A stretch of 40,216 nucleotides of DNA, taken from an uncultured Bacteroidales bacterium. GTDB taxonomy: Bacteria; Bacteroidota; Bacteroidia; Bacteroidales; UBA3663. The notes beneath the pieces were generated by a model, which saw only the letters and a list, made by a program, of their open reading frames with translations, had not been told where the DNA came from and did not search any database. The stretch spans positions 1-40,216 of the forward strand of contig CACZAY010000002.1 in the NCBI GenBank assembly GCA_902779265.1, in the 5' to 3' direction. Positions 1-7,339 of this stretch are shown here, in pieces. The translations under genes and the position numbers were made by a program. Positions within the stretch are counted from its first letter, which is position 1, and each line of letters opens with the position of its first letter.

Positions 1-935
1 AAGAACTCTTGATAAACGACAATCAATATCTCCTTCTACAAGGTGTAATTAATGATGACAGTTATATTTGTGAAAAGGATGAAGCTGCATTATCAAAGTT
101 CGTTTCTCCTGAAAATCTATACATGACTTTCTCTGATTATCACATATATCAATATGATGGAGAGATTCCATGGCACGTTAAGTTAAAAGCTAACAATTAT
201 ATCTTCCACCACTATAATGAAGGCGATATTGCTTTATCGGGACTAAACATCTTCATAAACGGCAAGCAGATAGACAGTATTATCAACTTAATACGTTCGT
301 TGGTGAACACTGGAGACTTCTCGACAGATGACTTCTTCCAATTCTTTGAGCAGTATCAATCAAGACTGTCTGGATCGTTTGAGGGTGAGATTGACGATGA
401 CCTATATTCGGAGGCGCGCTCTGCTGCCAGTGAGATGGCAAAACAAGAAGCTGTTAATTGGCTTAAAGCCAAGGGGTATGACACATCGAACGTTCAGACA
501 GAGTATTCGTTTGTCAATGGTGTCAAGAAAGATGGAGTTGAGTACCATATCGTGGTTAAGAGCTTCCTGACAAAGAAAAATGTTCTGAATGTTAATCCTA
601 ACGAATGGTTGTATTTGTTAAACGCGAACTCTCGACTTATGGTCTATTTGGGCCATATGACATTTGCTGTTTTTGACAGAAAGTTATTATTGGGCAATCA
701 CGATTTTTTAAAGCTAAGAATCTCTACGTCTAATTTTGAGGTTGAGAATGGAAAACTTGATGATGTAATAAGTCGATTGGCAAAGGATATGCAATATTTT
801 GAACGTACTCATTTTGTATTTGAGCATATTCATGAAGATATTCTTTCAGGTGCAAATTCTCTAGATGACTATAATTTTTACAGTGCAAATTCAGAAGAAC
901 AATTTACAGCAGCTAACGATAGCGATATATTATGA
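1..935 (+). CDS. NO VEIN/DUF3883-type protein, 5' end outside window
   Basis: The reading frame is open to the left edge of the window, so this is the C-terminal part (about 310 residues) of a longer protein; the TTG at position 9 is not a convincing start. Roughly residues 135-225 resemble the C-terminal domain of plant NO VEIN and sacsin-like proteins (DUF3883): an alanine-rich helix, a WLKAKGYD segment, then a strand block reading YHIVVKSF and a VNPNEWLYL motif. In bacteria this domain is often found next to helicases and nucleases in defence loci. Its last codons overlap the start of the helicase gene by four bases (ATGA at 932-935), so the two are translationally coupled. The domain call is from remembered family patterns; the function is unknown. 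Confidence 0.65.
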   Translation, partial: ELLINDNQYLLLQGVINDDSYICEKDEAALSKFVSPENLYMTFSDYHIYQYDGEIPWHVKLKANNYIFHHYNEGDIALSGLNIFINGKQIDSIINLIRSLVNTGDFSTDDFFQFFEQYQSRLSGSFEGEIDDDLYSEARSAASEMAKQEAVNWLKAKGYDTSNVQTEYSFVNGVKKDGVEYHIVVKSFLTKKNVLNVNPNEWLYLLNANSRLMVYLGHMTFAVFDRKLLLGNHDFLKLRISTSNFEVENGKLDDVISRLAKDMQYFERTHFVFEHIHEDILSGANSLDDYNFYSANSEEQFTAANDSDIL

Positions 936-2620
936 TAATAGAAAGACAGAAGCAACGGCAGTTCCTTCAAGACGAATTGAAGAAACAAACAGATGAGTTC
1001 AAAAACAAGTTGGAATCATCTGCACAAGATTTACTATTGGATAAACATGAGTTGTTCGTGGCAATCTTTATCAAATATATGGAAAATGGAGAGATGCTGT
1101 TGAAGTTTCCTGCTTCCAGACCATTGCCAAGAAAGAATGAGCATTTCTATTGTTTTACGTTGCCAGACTGTTTGAGAAGATATAAAGACTGGGGCAGTCA
1201 AACATATGGAGATCTTATAAAAAAAGAAACACAAGCAACGGAGATAAGATGTATTTGGCATAGTTCGTCAGATGATCCATTATTTGTTTTGGCAGGTTTT
1301 AAGGGCGGTTCCGAAGATTTTAAGAACTATATAGAAAAAACTCCGGGTGGAGTCGTAGTACTTGGTCCCCAAGTCCCTCCATTTGAATACTTGGCTAATC
1401 TGGAGAAGGTTACGTACTCCGCTCATGACAAATGCTCGGAAATCTTAGATGCGAATTACAGTAGATTACCTTGGAAACCAGAATTAGTATCAACCAAAGA
1501 CGATATGACTAGCATTGTCATGGAACAGTTGGCAAAGTTTGACTCCGTGATTATCCAAGGTCCTCCAGGAACTGGTAAAACATTTAGAATAGCTGCCTTG
1601 TGCGAGAAACTCTGCTCAAATGGTTATTCTGTTTTAGTGACAGCATTAACGAATCGTGCACTCATGGAAGTTGCCGAGAAATTGAAAGATTCATTAATAA
1701 AGGACAAAAAGGTCTATAAGACAAATCTGTCTACTGATGAGTCTAAAGAGGTACGAGGCATTTTGAGTGCAGAAAAAATGTTTTCTATACCAGGGGAGTT
1801 AATTTTGTCTACTTTTTATATTTCGAGTGGTTCAGCAGCCAAAAACTATCAAGGACCATTGTACGACTATGTAATAGTTGATGAAGCAAGTCAAGCATTC
1901 CTCACCATGCTGGCAGCAGCAAACATGTTAGGAAAAAAGAATCTTTGGGTAGGAGATGTCTGTCAGATGCCTCCCATCGTGAAGACTTCGAAAGATAGAA
2001 TTAGAAAACAAGGTTATGAGCCATTGATTGACGGATTTGACACTCTGACGATGTCGAATAAGTTTAAAACATACCTGTTATGTGATACGTATAGACTTGG
2101 AGAAAGAGCAGCTGCATTTACAGGGTTGTTTTATAATGGGAACCTCAGATCCATGTCAGATGGTGGGTATCTCCAAGTTGAGCGACAGGATGGTCCAATC
2201 TTAGTTCCCATGGATTTGCCTGCTGGAGATCCGACTCCTATAGAGGCAATACAAAAGGCTGTTACTATTGCTTCTGAGGTACTAAATAAAGACAAAAAAT
2301 GTAAAATTGCCATTCTAAGTCAGTTGATTAAAACAACAGGTGCTTTACAAGTGGAAGTAGCACGTCAATTGGGCAGTATCAATAACATATTGGTTGACAC
2401 TGTGGCTAGAGTACAAGGTCTGACACGTGATGTCACGATATATGTAATTCCTGATACAGATGCGAAGCTTTATAGTCTCGAAAAACGATTGTTCAATGTT
2501 GCAACAAGTCGTGCTATAAGGAATACGTACATCATTTGCCCTAAAAACATAGCAGAATATACGTATATGTCTGCAGAGGTTAATAATTATTTGATGAAAC
2601 TTAAAAATGAACAAGGTTAA
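932..2620 (+). CDS. UPF1-like superfamily 1 helicase/ATPase
   Basis: A 562-residue P-loop NTPase of the AAA_11/AAA_12 (SF1B, UPF1/Dna2-like) type, predicted to translocate on or unwind DNA or RNA using ATP. Walker A is GPPGTGKT at about residues 210-217. Walker B/motif II is DEAS at about 317-320. Motif III is GDVCQMPPIV near 341. Motif V (RVQGLTRDV) and motif VI (NVATSRAI) lie in the last 70 residues, so the motor is complete. The first 190 residues are a charged N-terminal region with no domain I recognise. The gene overlaps the upstream gene by 4 bases and the downstream gene by about 14, pointing to one operon. AT-rich codon use differs from the core genes after 5.8 kb. A defence role is inferred from the neighbours only. 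Confidence 0.88.
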   Translation: MIIERQKQRQFLQDELKKQTDEFKNKLESSAQDLLLDKHELFVAIFIKYMENGEMLLKFPASRPLPRKNEHFYCFTLPDCLRRYKDWGSQTYGDLIKKETQATEIRCIWHSSSDDPLFVLAGFKGGSEDFKNYIEKTPGGVVVLGPQVPPFEYLANLEKVTYSAHDKCSEILDANYSRLPWKPELVSTKDDMTSIVMEQLAKFDSVIIQGPPGTGKTFRIAALCEKLCSNGYSVLVTALTNRALMEVAEKLKDSLIKDKKVYKTNLSTDESKEVRGILSAEKMFSIPGELILSTFYISSGSAAKNYQGPLYDYVIVDEASQAFLTMLAAANMLGKKNLWVGDVCQMPPIVKTSKDRIRKQGYEPLIDGFDTLTMSNKFKTYLLCDTYRLGERAAAFTGLFYNGNLRSMSDGGYLQVERQDGPILVPMDLPAGDPTPIEAIQKAVTIASEVLNKDKKCKIAILSQLIKTTGALQVEVARQLGSINNILVDTVARVQGLTRDVTIYVIPDTDAKLYSLEKRLFNVATSRAIRNTYIICPKNIAEYTYMSAEVNNYLMKLKNEQG

Positions 2621-4292
2621 TATGACAGAACTCGAATTACAACAATACTTGCTCCGCGAGTATCCTCAGGAGAATGCTCGGTGTGAGTGGAAGGAATTTA
2701 AGAATCTAAAGAACTCGTTCTGTGGGGACGAGAAGGATGACGTGATTTCCTACGTGTCTGCAATCGCCAACATGGAGGGAGGAAACCTTGTTATAGGTGT
2801 ACAAGACAAGAGCTTAGAGATTGTCGGTACGGACACCTATAACTATGACCGACAGAAGGCAATCCTTCGGTTGACGGAACGTTGTACGAATCTGTCGAGC
2901 GAAGGACTGGATATAGAAGATTACATCACCGATGACACAAAGAAAGTGGTGTGGATAATTCATATTCCAAGACATAAGCCTAAGCTTCCTGTATATGCGC
3001 ATGATAAGGCATGGCAACGAATTGAAGATTCGCTAGTAGAGCTTACATCTGAACGTCTGAATGCAATTTTGGAAGAGACGAGTCCTACTTATGACTGGTC
3101 GGCAGAAATAATCGCTGAAGCCACACTCGAAGATTTGGAGCCAAAAGCTTTACTGAAAGCTCGTGAAGAATACAAGTCAGTTCATCCAAGATTGGCGGAT
3201 GAAGTGAATACTTGGGATGATATGGAATTGCTCGGTCGGGCTGGTGTTGCGGTTAAAGGGAAATTGACAAGAGCCGCGATTTTACTCCTTGGCAAACCTA
3301 CGGCTGTACACTTTCTGTCTCCATCTGTAGCAACTGTAACATGGGTGTTGGTTGACGAACATGATGAGAAAAGTGATTATGAGCATTTTACCATCCCATT
3401 CTTGTTGACAGTAGATGAAGCACTTGCCAAAATCAGAAATCTCAACCAACGCATTTTGCCTGGGGGTACGTTGTTCCCTGACATCGTAAAGCAATATGAT
3501 GAATACAGTATCCGTGAGATATTGCATAATGCCATAGCACATCAAGACTATACGATGCAAGAACGTGTAACGATGGTTGAGACTCCAAATTCTGTATCCT
3601 TCTCAAATGGCGGGTACTTCTTGCCTGGTTCTGTGCGTAATGCCATCGAACAGACTGGACCACAGAAGTATTATCGCAACTATGCCCTTTGCCAAGGCAT
3701 GGTTAGCTTTAATATGATTGATACTATCGGGCGTGGAATACGCAAGGTGTTTACGGAACAGCAGAAACGTTACTTCCCGATGCCAGATTATCAGATAGAC
3801 CAAGCAAAGAAAGAGGTGACAGTAAAGATATACGGCAAGCTCATAAACGAGCAGTATTATCGTTTGTTGAAAGCAAACCCAGATTTGTCACTATATGACT
3901 GCATAGCCCTTGACATGGTTCAAAAGCATGAAACGATTGATAAGGACATTGCTGCTCGCTTGAGAAAACTTCATCTGGTAGAAGGTCGCTATCCAAAGCT
4001 ATTCTTATCTGCATATACAGCCAAAACAGTTGACAATAAGGAGTTAAAAACGGAATATATCCATAACAAGAGTTTCAACGATCTGCACTTTAAGGATATG
4101 ATTGTCCAGTATCTGCGCTCATTTGGTGGAGCGACAAGAGCAGAACTAAACACCCTTTTACAATCCAAATTGTCTGATGTACTTACCGAAGAACAAAAGA
4201 TTAGGAAGATTGGCAATATGTTGTCAGCATTAAAGAAGGATGGCATTATTCAACTAAGTGAGAAGAAGAAATGGATTTTAGTCGAAGTTTAG
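2607..4292 (+). CDS. Schlafen AlbA_2 / GHKL ATPase-domain protein
   Basis: A protein of about 560 residues. The N-terminal part (about residues 15-150) matches the Schlafen AlbA_2 fold: CEWKEFKN, then EGGNLVIGVQD. A central part (about 290-390) resembles the HATPase_c_4 domain, with EILHNAIAHQDY, a GGYFLPGSV loop and a GRGIRKVF segment. The C-terminus looks like a winged helix (about 470-561). Proteins of this layout are annotated as ATP-binding putative transcriptional regulators, and Schlafen domains also occur as RNA- or DNA-targeting effectors in defence loci. Two in-frame starts exist: ATG 2607 overlaps the helicase gene, while ATG 2622 follows its stop and has AAGG shortly upstream. The final codons and the stop lie inside the first AGTCGAA repeat, so repeat changes would alter the C-terminus. 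Confidence 0.82.
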   Translation: MNKVNMTELELQQYLLREYPQENARCEWKEFKNLKNSFCGDEKDDVISYVSAIANMEGGNLVIGVQDKSLEIVGTDTYNYDRQKAILRLTERCTNLSSEGLDIEDYITDDTKKVVWIIHIPRHKPKLPVYAHDKAWQRIEDSLVELTSERLNAILEETSPTYDWSAEIIAEATLEDLEPKALLKAREEYKSVHPRLADEVNTWDDMELLGRAGVAVKGKLTRAAILLLGKPTAVHFLSPSVATVTWVLVDEHDEKSDYEHFTIPFLLTVDEALAKIRNLNQRILPGGTLFPDIVKQYDEYSIREILHNAIAHQDYTMQERVTMVETPNSVSFSNGGYFLPGSVRNAIEQTGPQKYYRNYALCQGMVSFNMIDTIGRGIRKVFTEQQKRYFPMPDYQIDQAKKEVTVKIYGKLINEQYYRLLKANPDLSLYDCIALDMVQKHETIDKDIAARLRKLHLVEGRYPKLFLSAYTAKTVDNKELKTEYIHNKSFNDLHFKDMIVQYLRSFGGATRAELNTLLQSKLSDVLTEEQKIRKIGNMLSALKKDGIIQLSEKKKWILVEV

Positions 4293-4442
4293 TCGAACTT
4301 TTAGTCGAAGTTTAGTCGAACTTTTAGTCGAAGTTTAGTCGAACTTCTCATATAAATCATTGCGAGAAGCCCGTAGAAACGGGGAATGTATGAAAATATT
4401 CGTTTCTATTTTTAGTCGAAGTAATTGCTTTGTTTAGTCGAA
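4276..4442. repeat. AGTCGAA direct-repeat cluster (iteron-like)
   Basis: Three perfect tandem copies of a 23-bp unit occupy 4276-4344. Each unit holds two AGTCGAA cores separated by GTTT. Two further copies of TTTAGTCGAA occur at 4411-4420 and 4433-4442, giving eight cores in 167 bp. The first unit encodes the last codons and stop of the AlbA_2 gene; the last core ends 26 bp before the XRE gene. The space between the tandem block and the later copies contains a small hairpin (CCCGT/ACGGG, 4370-4383). Spaced direct repeats just upstream of a small HTH gene suggest operator sites, but slipped-strand expansion of a linker-coding repeat is also possible. Confidence 0.85.
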
Positions 4443-4468
4443 GTTTAAGTTAAAAAGAAGTAAAGGAC

Positions 4469-4756
4469 ATGGTATTTGGAAAGAAAATAAAAGAGTTTAG
4501 GGAAGAACGAGGTCTGTTGCAACGGCAGCTATCTGCTGCCTTGGAAATAGACACTCCTATGTATAGCAAAATTGAGCGAGGAGAACGTAAGGCAAAACGC
4601 AGCCAGATTCCCATCTTAGCGAAACTTCTGGAGGTAAATGAAAAAGATTTACTCACCATTTGGCTTGCCGACAAAGTTCTTGACGCTGTAGAAAATGATG
4701 AGGACGAGATAAAGATAGAAGCCATTATCTATGCACAGAATGAAATCAATGCATAG
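4469..4756 (+). CDS. XRE-family helix-turn-helix regulator
   Basis: A 95-residue protein with a Cro/CI-type HTH in residues 5-65: FGKKIKEFREERGLLQRQLSAALEID, recognition helix around TPMYSKIERGERK. The C-terminal 30 residues are acidic and probably helical. Proteins of this size and type are common beside restriction-modification, Fic and Schlafen genes in Bacteroidales, where they act as local transcriptional regulators. AAAGGA directly precedes the ATG. The AGTCGAA repeats immediately upstream are candidate binding sites (inference). Confidence 0.85.
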   Translation: MVFGKKIKEFREERGLLQRQLSAALEIDTPMYSKIERGERKAKRSQIPILAKLLEVNEKDLLTIWLADKVLDAVENDEDEIKIEAIIYAQNEINA

Positions 4757-4864
4757 CCATAACAGTTTTGTGTAAAGCGAAATGTTAATAAACCTTTAAT
4801 GGGATTCACCACATTAAAGGAATGTTTGAGGCTGAATACGACTAAATTGAAAAGTCCCAAAGCG

Positions 4865-4898
4865 TTGCAATATCATTGGGAACATCGTGGTATCTTTG
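4865..4898 (+). promoter_or_regulatory. Bacteroidales-type promoter before the Fic remnant
   Basis: A -7 element TATCTTTG lies at 4891-4898, with a TTG-containing -33 candidate at 4865-4868 (spacing 22, slightly longer than the usual 19-21). The 4757-4966 gap otherwise contains no gene I can recognise and no trace of the missing N-terminal half of the Fic protein. Confidence 0.45.
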
Positions 4899-4954
4899 TT
4901 GTGTCACTAATAATCAAGCAACTTGATATACAAATACTTACAAGCGCAAGTTAG

Positions 4955-5704
4955 ACTCAGACGTGGGTGTTTGACGGCGATACCGTGCTCTATCTGAATT
5001 GGGAAGACCTGCGTCGTGCTATCGACTATGAATTGGAGCAGGAACGTGCATATAGCTATAAGGGAAAGAATCAAGATGAAATGGTAAGTCATCTGACAAG
5101 GTTTGTCTCCAGTTTGTGGCAGATACATGCCTTTGGTGAGGGGAATACCCGTACCACGGCCGTTTTCACCATACAATATCTGCGCTCTCTGGGATTTGAT
5201 GTGAACAATGACTTGTTTGCCAAGCATTCTTGGTATTTTCGTAATGCATTGGTTCGTGCCAACTACCACAATATTGCAAAAGGGATAGACTATACCCCGA
5301 TATATCTTGAGCGTTTCTTCCGTAATCTGTTGTTGGACGAGCAATGGGATTTGCGCAACCGCTATCTGCATATTCATCCAACGGAAGAGTGGAGTGTGCA
5401 ACCGAATCTAAGTACCCCGACAAGCACCCCGACAAGTACCCCGACAAGTACGATTCGCATTAACAGCCAAAACCTCATCAGAGTAGTATTGGCATTAGGT
5501 AACGAACAGATATCGGCCAAAGAATTAATGGGGAAAGTTGGGTTAAAAGATAGAGAGAATTTTCTCGAATATTCGCTAAATCCTGCTATTGCTGATGGCT
5601 TTGTCCGTATGCTTTTCCCCGATTCCCCTCGCCACCCACGGCAGAAATATTTACTGACAGAAAAAGGGTTGACATTATATAAAGAATTGACGGAAATGGA
5701 ATAA
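4955..5704 (+). pseudogene. Fic-domain protein remnant, 5'-truncated
   Basis: The frame encodes the C-terminal half of a Bacteroidales-type Fic protein (AMP-transferase or related). The Fic motif is present as HAFGEGNTRTTAV, a GEGNTR variant of HxFx(D/E)GNGR, followed by LRSLGFDVNNDLFA and YFRNALVRANY. A Ser/Thr/Pro linker and a C-terminal winged helix (about the last 80 residues) follow. The usual N-terminal half of about 150-200 residues is absent: a TAG at 4952-4954 interrupts the frame just upstream and there is no ATG, only GTG at 4967. I therefore call it a truncated relic, although translation from GTG 4967 of a shortened Fic core cannot be excluded. AT-richer than the genes after 5.8 kb. 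Confidence 0.75.
5411..5446 (+). repeat. 12-bp tandem repeat coding for an STPT linker
   Basis: Three copies of a 12-bp unit (consensus AGTACCCCGACA, one copy with a T-to-C change) encode repeated Ser-Thr-Pro-Thr between the Fic core and the C-terminal winged helix. The period is a multiple of three, so copy-number changes keep the frame and alter only linker length. Confidence 0.85.
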
Positions 5705-5790
5705 GCCTATGCCGCACTTTTGCGAACATACGCTGAAGATGAACGTCATAGGGCCGTTTGAGCAGCTTATCCTTTTGTTATTTTATGTTT

Positions 5791-5827
5791 CGGGAGTGTG
5801 ACCGCAATGCCATTGGCCACACTCCCG
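5791..5827. terminator. Inverted repeat between Fic remnant and nucleoside kinase
   Basis: A perfect 10-bp stem CGGGAGTGTG / CACACTCCCG with a 17-nt loop sits just beyond the 3' end of the minus-strand kinase gene. Neither side has a clear T tract, so the terminator role, serving either or both converging genes, is inferred from position. The loop contains CATTGGCCA, the first signature motif of the core region. Confidence 0.5.
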
Positions 5828-5832
5828 AATCT

Positions 5833-6822
5833 TTATCCTACATCGAACACCGAGCCGCCGATGAACTCGCGCAGGAGCGAGTTGCGTGGAATCTCGTTGT
5901 CGGACAGCGGGACGAAGTAGGAGAGGAATTTCAGTAGACGTTGTGCCTCGGGATAGGTGGGCGAGTCGGGCTGCACTTCGCTGAGGACCTGGCGGGCCTT
6001 GGGGTGGAGGGCGGCCAATTCATAGACCATTGCGGTGTTGAACACGGCGTAGGCGTTCTCCTGGAACGGGAAAATCCACTTTTCCTCGCCGCGGCGCACC
6101 GACGGCCAGCGCATGAGTGTCGATTCGGCCGAGCAGCCACGCGTGCTGTAGTCGCGGCACAGGCGGCGGATGAGGCGGTTGTCGCTCGTCGAGATGCGTA
6201 CGCCCTCCTGCAGCTGCAGGGCGGTGAGGGCCGAGGCATAGACAAGATATTTGTTTTCGGCCGGGATGCGCTCGGTGAGGAGGGGATTCAGGGCGTGGAT
6301 GCCCTCGATGATGAGCAGGTTGTCGGCCTCAAGATGCAGTTTCTGGCCGTGATATTCCCGTCGGCCGGAATGGAAATTGTAGGTGGGAAGCTTGATCTCG
6401 CGTCCCTCGATGAGGTCGATGAGGTCGCGGTTGAATTGGTCCAGGTCCATGGCATAGACCGACTCGTAGTCCTTCTCTCCGTTCTCGTCGAGTGGTGTGT
6501 CTTCGCGGTTGACGAACCAGTTGTCCATCGAGAGGGCGACGGGACGTTTCAGGCAGGTCATCAGCTGGATATAGAGGCGGTTGGCGGTCGATGTCTTTCC
6601 GCTGGATGAGGGGCCGGCGAGGAGGACGACCTTGGTTTCCGGCCGCGAGGCGATCTCTTCGGCGATGGCGGCCAATTGTTTTTCTTGCAGTGCCTCGGTG
6701 GTGCGGATGATGTCGCCGGCGCGTCCGGCACGGATGGCGTTGTTCAAATCATTGACGTTGCTGAGGCCGAAACGGGCATTCCACTCGGCCCGACGGCGGA
6801 TTGTGTCTTCAATCTTGCTCAT
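5833..6822 (-). CDS. Uridine kinase-like nucleoside kinase (short form, no TGS domain)
   Basis: A 329-residue cytosolic kinase of the phosphoribulokinase/uridine kinase family, expected to phosphorylate a nucleoside with ATP or GTP. Walker A is GPSSSGKT at residues 70-77. Further family segments are SMDNWFVNREDTP, YNFHSGRREYHG, LIIEGIHALNPLL and the strongly conserved RWPSVRRGEEKWIFPFQENA. It aligns with the C-terminal 60% of the roughly 550-residue Bacteroidales nucleoside kinase, which carries N-terminal TGS and threonyl-tRNA synthetase-like domains. Here the ATG at 6822 is preceded directly by the promoter region, so the N-terminal domains are genuinely absent. It may be a shortened paralogue. 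Substrate not determinable. Confidence 0.85.
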   Translation of the reverse strand: MSKIEDTIRRRAEWNARFGLSNVNDLNNAIRAGRAGDIIRTTEALQEKQLAAIAEEIASRPETKVVLLAGPSSSGKTSTANRLYIQLMTCLKRPVALSMDNWFVNREDTPLDENGEKDYESVYAMDLDQFNRDLIDLIEGREIKLPTYNFHSGRREYHGQKLHLEADNLLIIEGIHALNPLLTERIPAENKYLVYASALTALQLQEGVRISTSDNRLIRRLCRDYSTRGCSAESTLMRWPSVRRGEEKWIFPFQENAYAVFNTAMVYELAALHPKARQVLSEVQPDSPTYPEAQRLLKFLSYFVPLSDNEIPRNSLLREFIGGSVFDVG

Positions 6823-6893
6823 AGGTATAAAATTTTTGGCTTAGATATAAAAAACTCGCTTGTTGTTTGACTTTTTTTGGCCGATGTACAGCG

Positions 6894-6925
6894 CAAAGAT
6901 AACATATTTCGCAATACGCACCAAG
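6894..6925 (-). promoter_or_regulatory. Promoter of the nucleoside kinase
   Basis: On the minus strand a TATCTTTG -7 element (plus-strand 6894-6901) is preceded, 20 bp upstream, by CTTG (6922-6925), close to the TTTG -33 consensus. It would give a leader of about 65 nt before the ATG at 6822. Confidence 0.55.
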
Positions 6926-6994
6926 AAAACGGCTGTGGATTTTTGCGGTTTGTCGGGAAATATGGTCACATTGGCCGAAAAAACGTGGAAAAAA

Positions 6995-7026
6995 TTTGGT
7001 CGGTTGGAAAAAATATGCTACCTTTG
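6995..7026 (+). promoter_or_regulatory. Promoter of the tRNA-Gln transcript
   Basis: TTTG at 6995-6998, exactly 20 bp, then TACCTTTG at 7019-7026: a full match to the Bacteroidales -33/-7 promoter. Transcription would begin near 7033, upstream of both the partial and the complete tRNA-Gln sequences. Confidence 0.75.
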
Positions 7027-7068
7027 CGCTCGCTAAAAGGAAGAGAAACCCCTTCTGAATGGCCTTAT

Positions 7069-7082
7069 TGCCCCATGGTGTA
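7069..7082 (+). repeat. Partial duplicate of the tRNA-Gln 5' end
   Basis: TGCCCCATGGTGTA here repeats the first 14 nt of the tRNA-Gln gene 63 bp downstream. After that the two diverge and no cloverleaf can be completed, so this is a fragment and not a second tRNA. Confidence 0.7.
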
Positions 7083-7131
7083 TGTCTCAAACGGATGGTT
7101 TGCTCCGCATACGCCGGGTGCAAAGCAAGAC

Positions 7132-7205
7132 TGCCCCATGGTGTAATGGTAGCACACCAGATTTTGGTTCTGTTTGACTGAGTTCGAGTCTCGGTGGGGC
7201 AACCA
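7132..7205 (+). tRNA. trnQ: tRNA-Gln (UUG)
   Basis: The 74-nt sequence folds as a cloverleaf. The acceptor stem TGCCCCA (7132-7138) pairs perfectly with TGGGGCA (7195-7201), followed by discriminator A and an encoded CCA (7203-7205). The D arm contains AATGGTAG, the anticodon loop reads TTTTGGT with anticodon TTG, and the T arm contains GTTCGAGTC. The sequence fits the Bacteroidales glutamine tRNA pattern. It has its own promoter upstream and a terminator just downstream. Confidence 0.93.
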
Positions 7206-7211
7206 ATGAAA

Positions 7212-7247
7212 GCGGCGTGATCCTTTGGGTCGCGTCGTTCTGTTTTT
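7212..7247 (+). terminator. Intrinsic terminator after tRNA-Gln
   Basis: A 12-bp stem with four G-U wobbles (7212-7223 with 7227-7238) and a TTT loop is followed by TTCTGTTTTT. It ends the tRNA transcript about 90 bp before the next coding region. Confidence 0.7.
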
Positions 7248-7339
7248 AACCGCATCCCTTGTCGTGGAGAAAGACATTGGCCAAGAAAAACAAGAGACTT
7301 GCGGTGCGACCAATAACGATACACAGATACTGAAAGAGA

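Noticed and set aside
4276..4442. AGTCGAA repeats as a CRISPR array
   Set aside because: Units are only 23 bp and contiguous, with no unique spacers, and no cas genes are present.
4907..5401. A 164-codon minus-strand frame opposite the Fic remnant
   Set aside because: The plus strand carries the conserved Fic motif in this interval; the antisense product is unlike any family I know.
7069..7131. A second complete tRNA gene upstream of tRNA-Gln
   Set aside because: Only the first 14 nt match; there is no acceptor 3' strand, anticodon arm or T arm.
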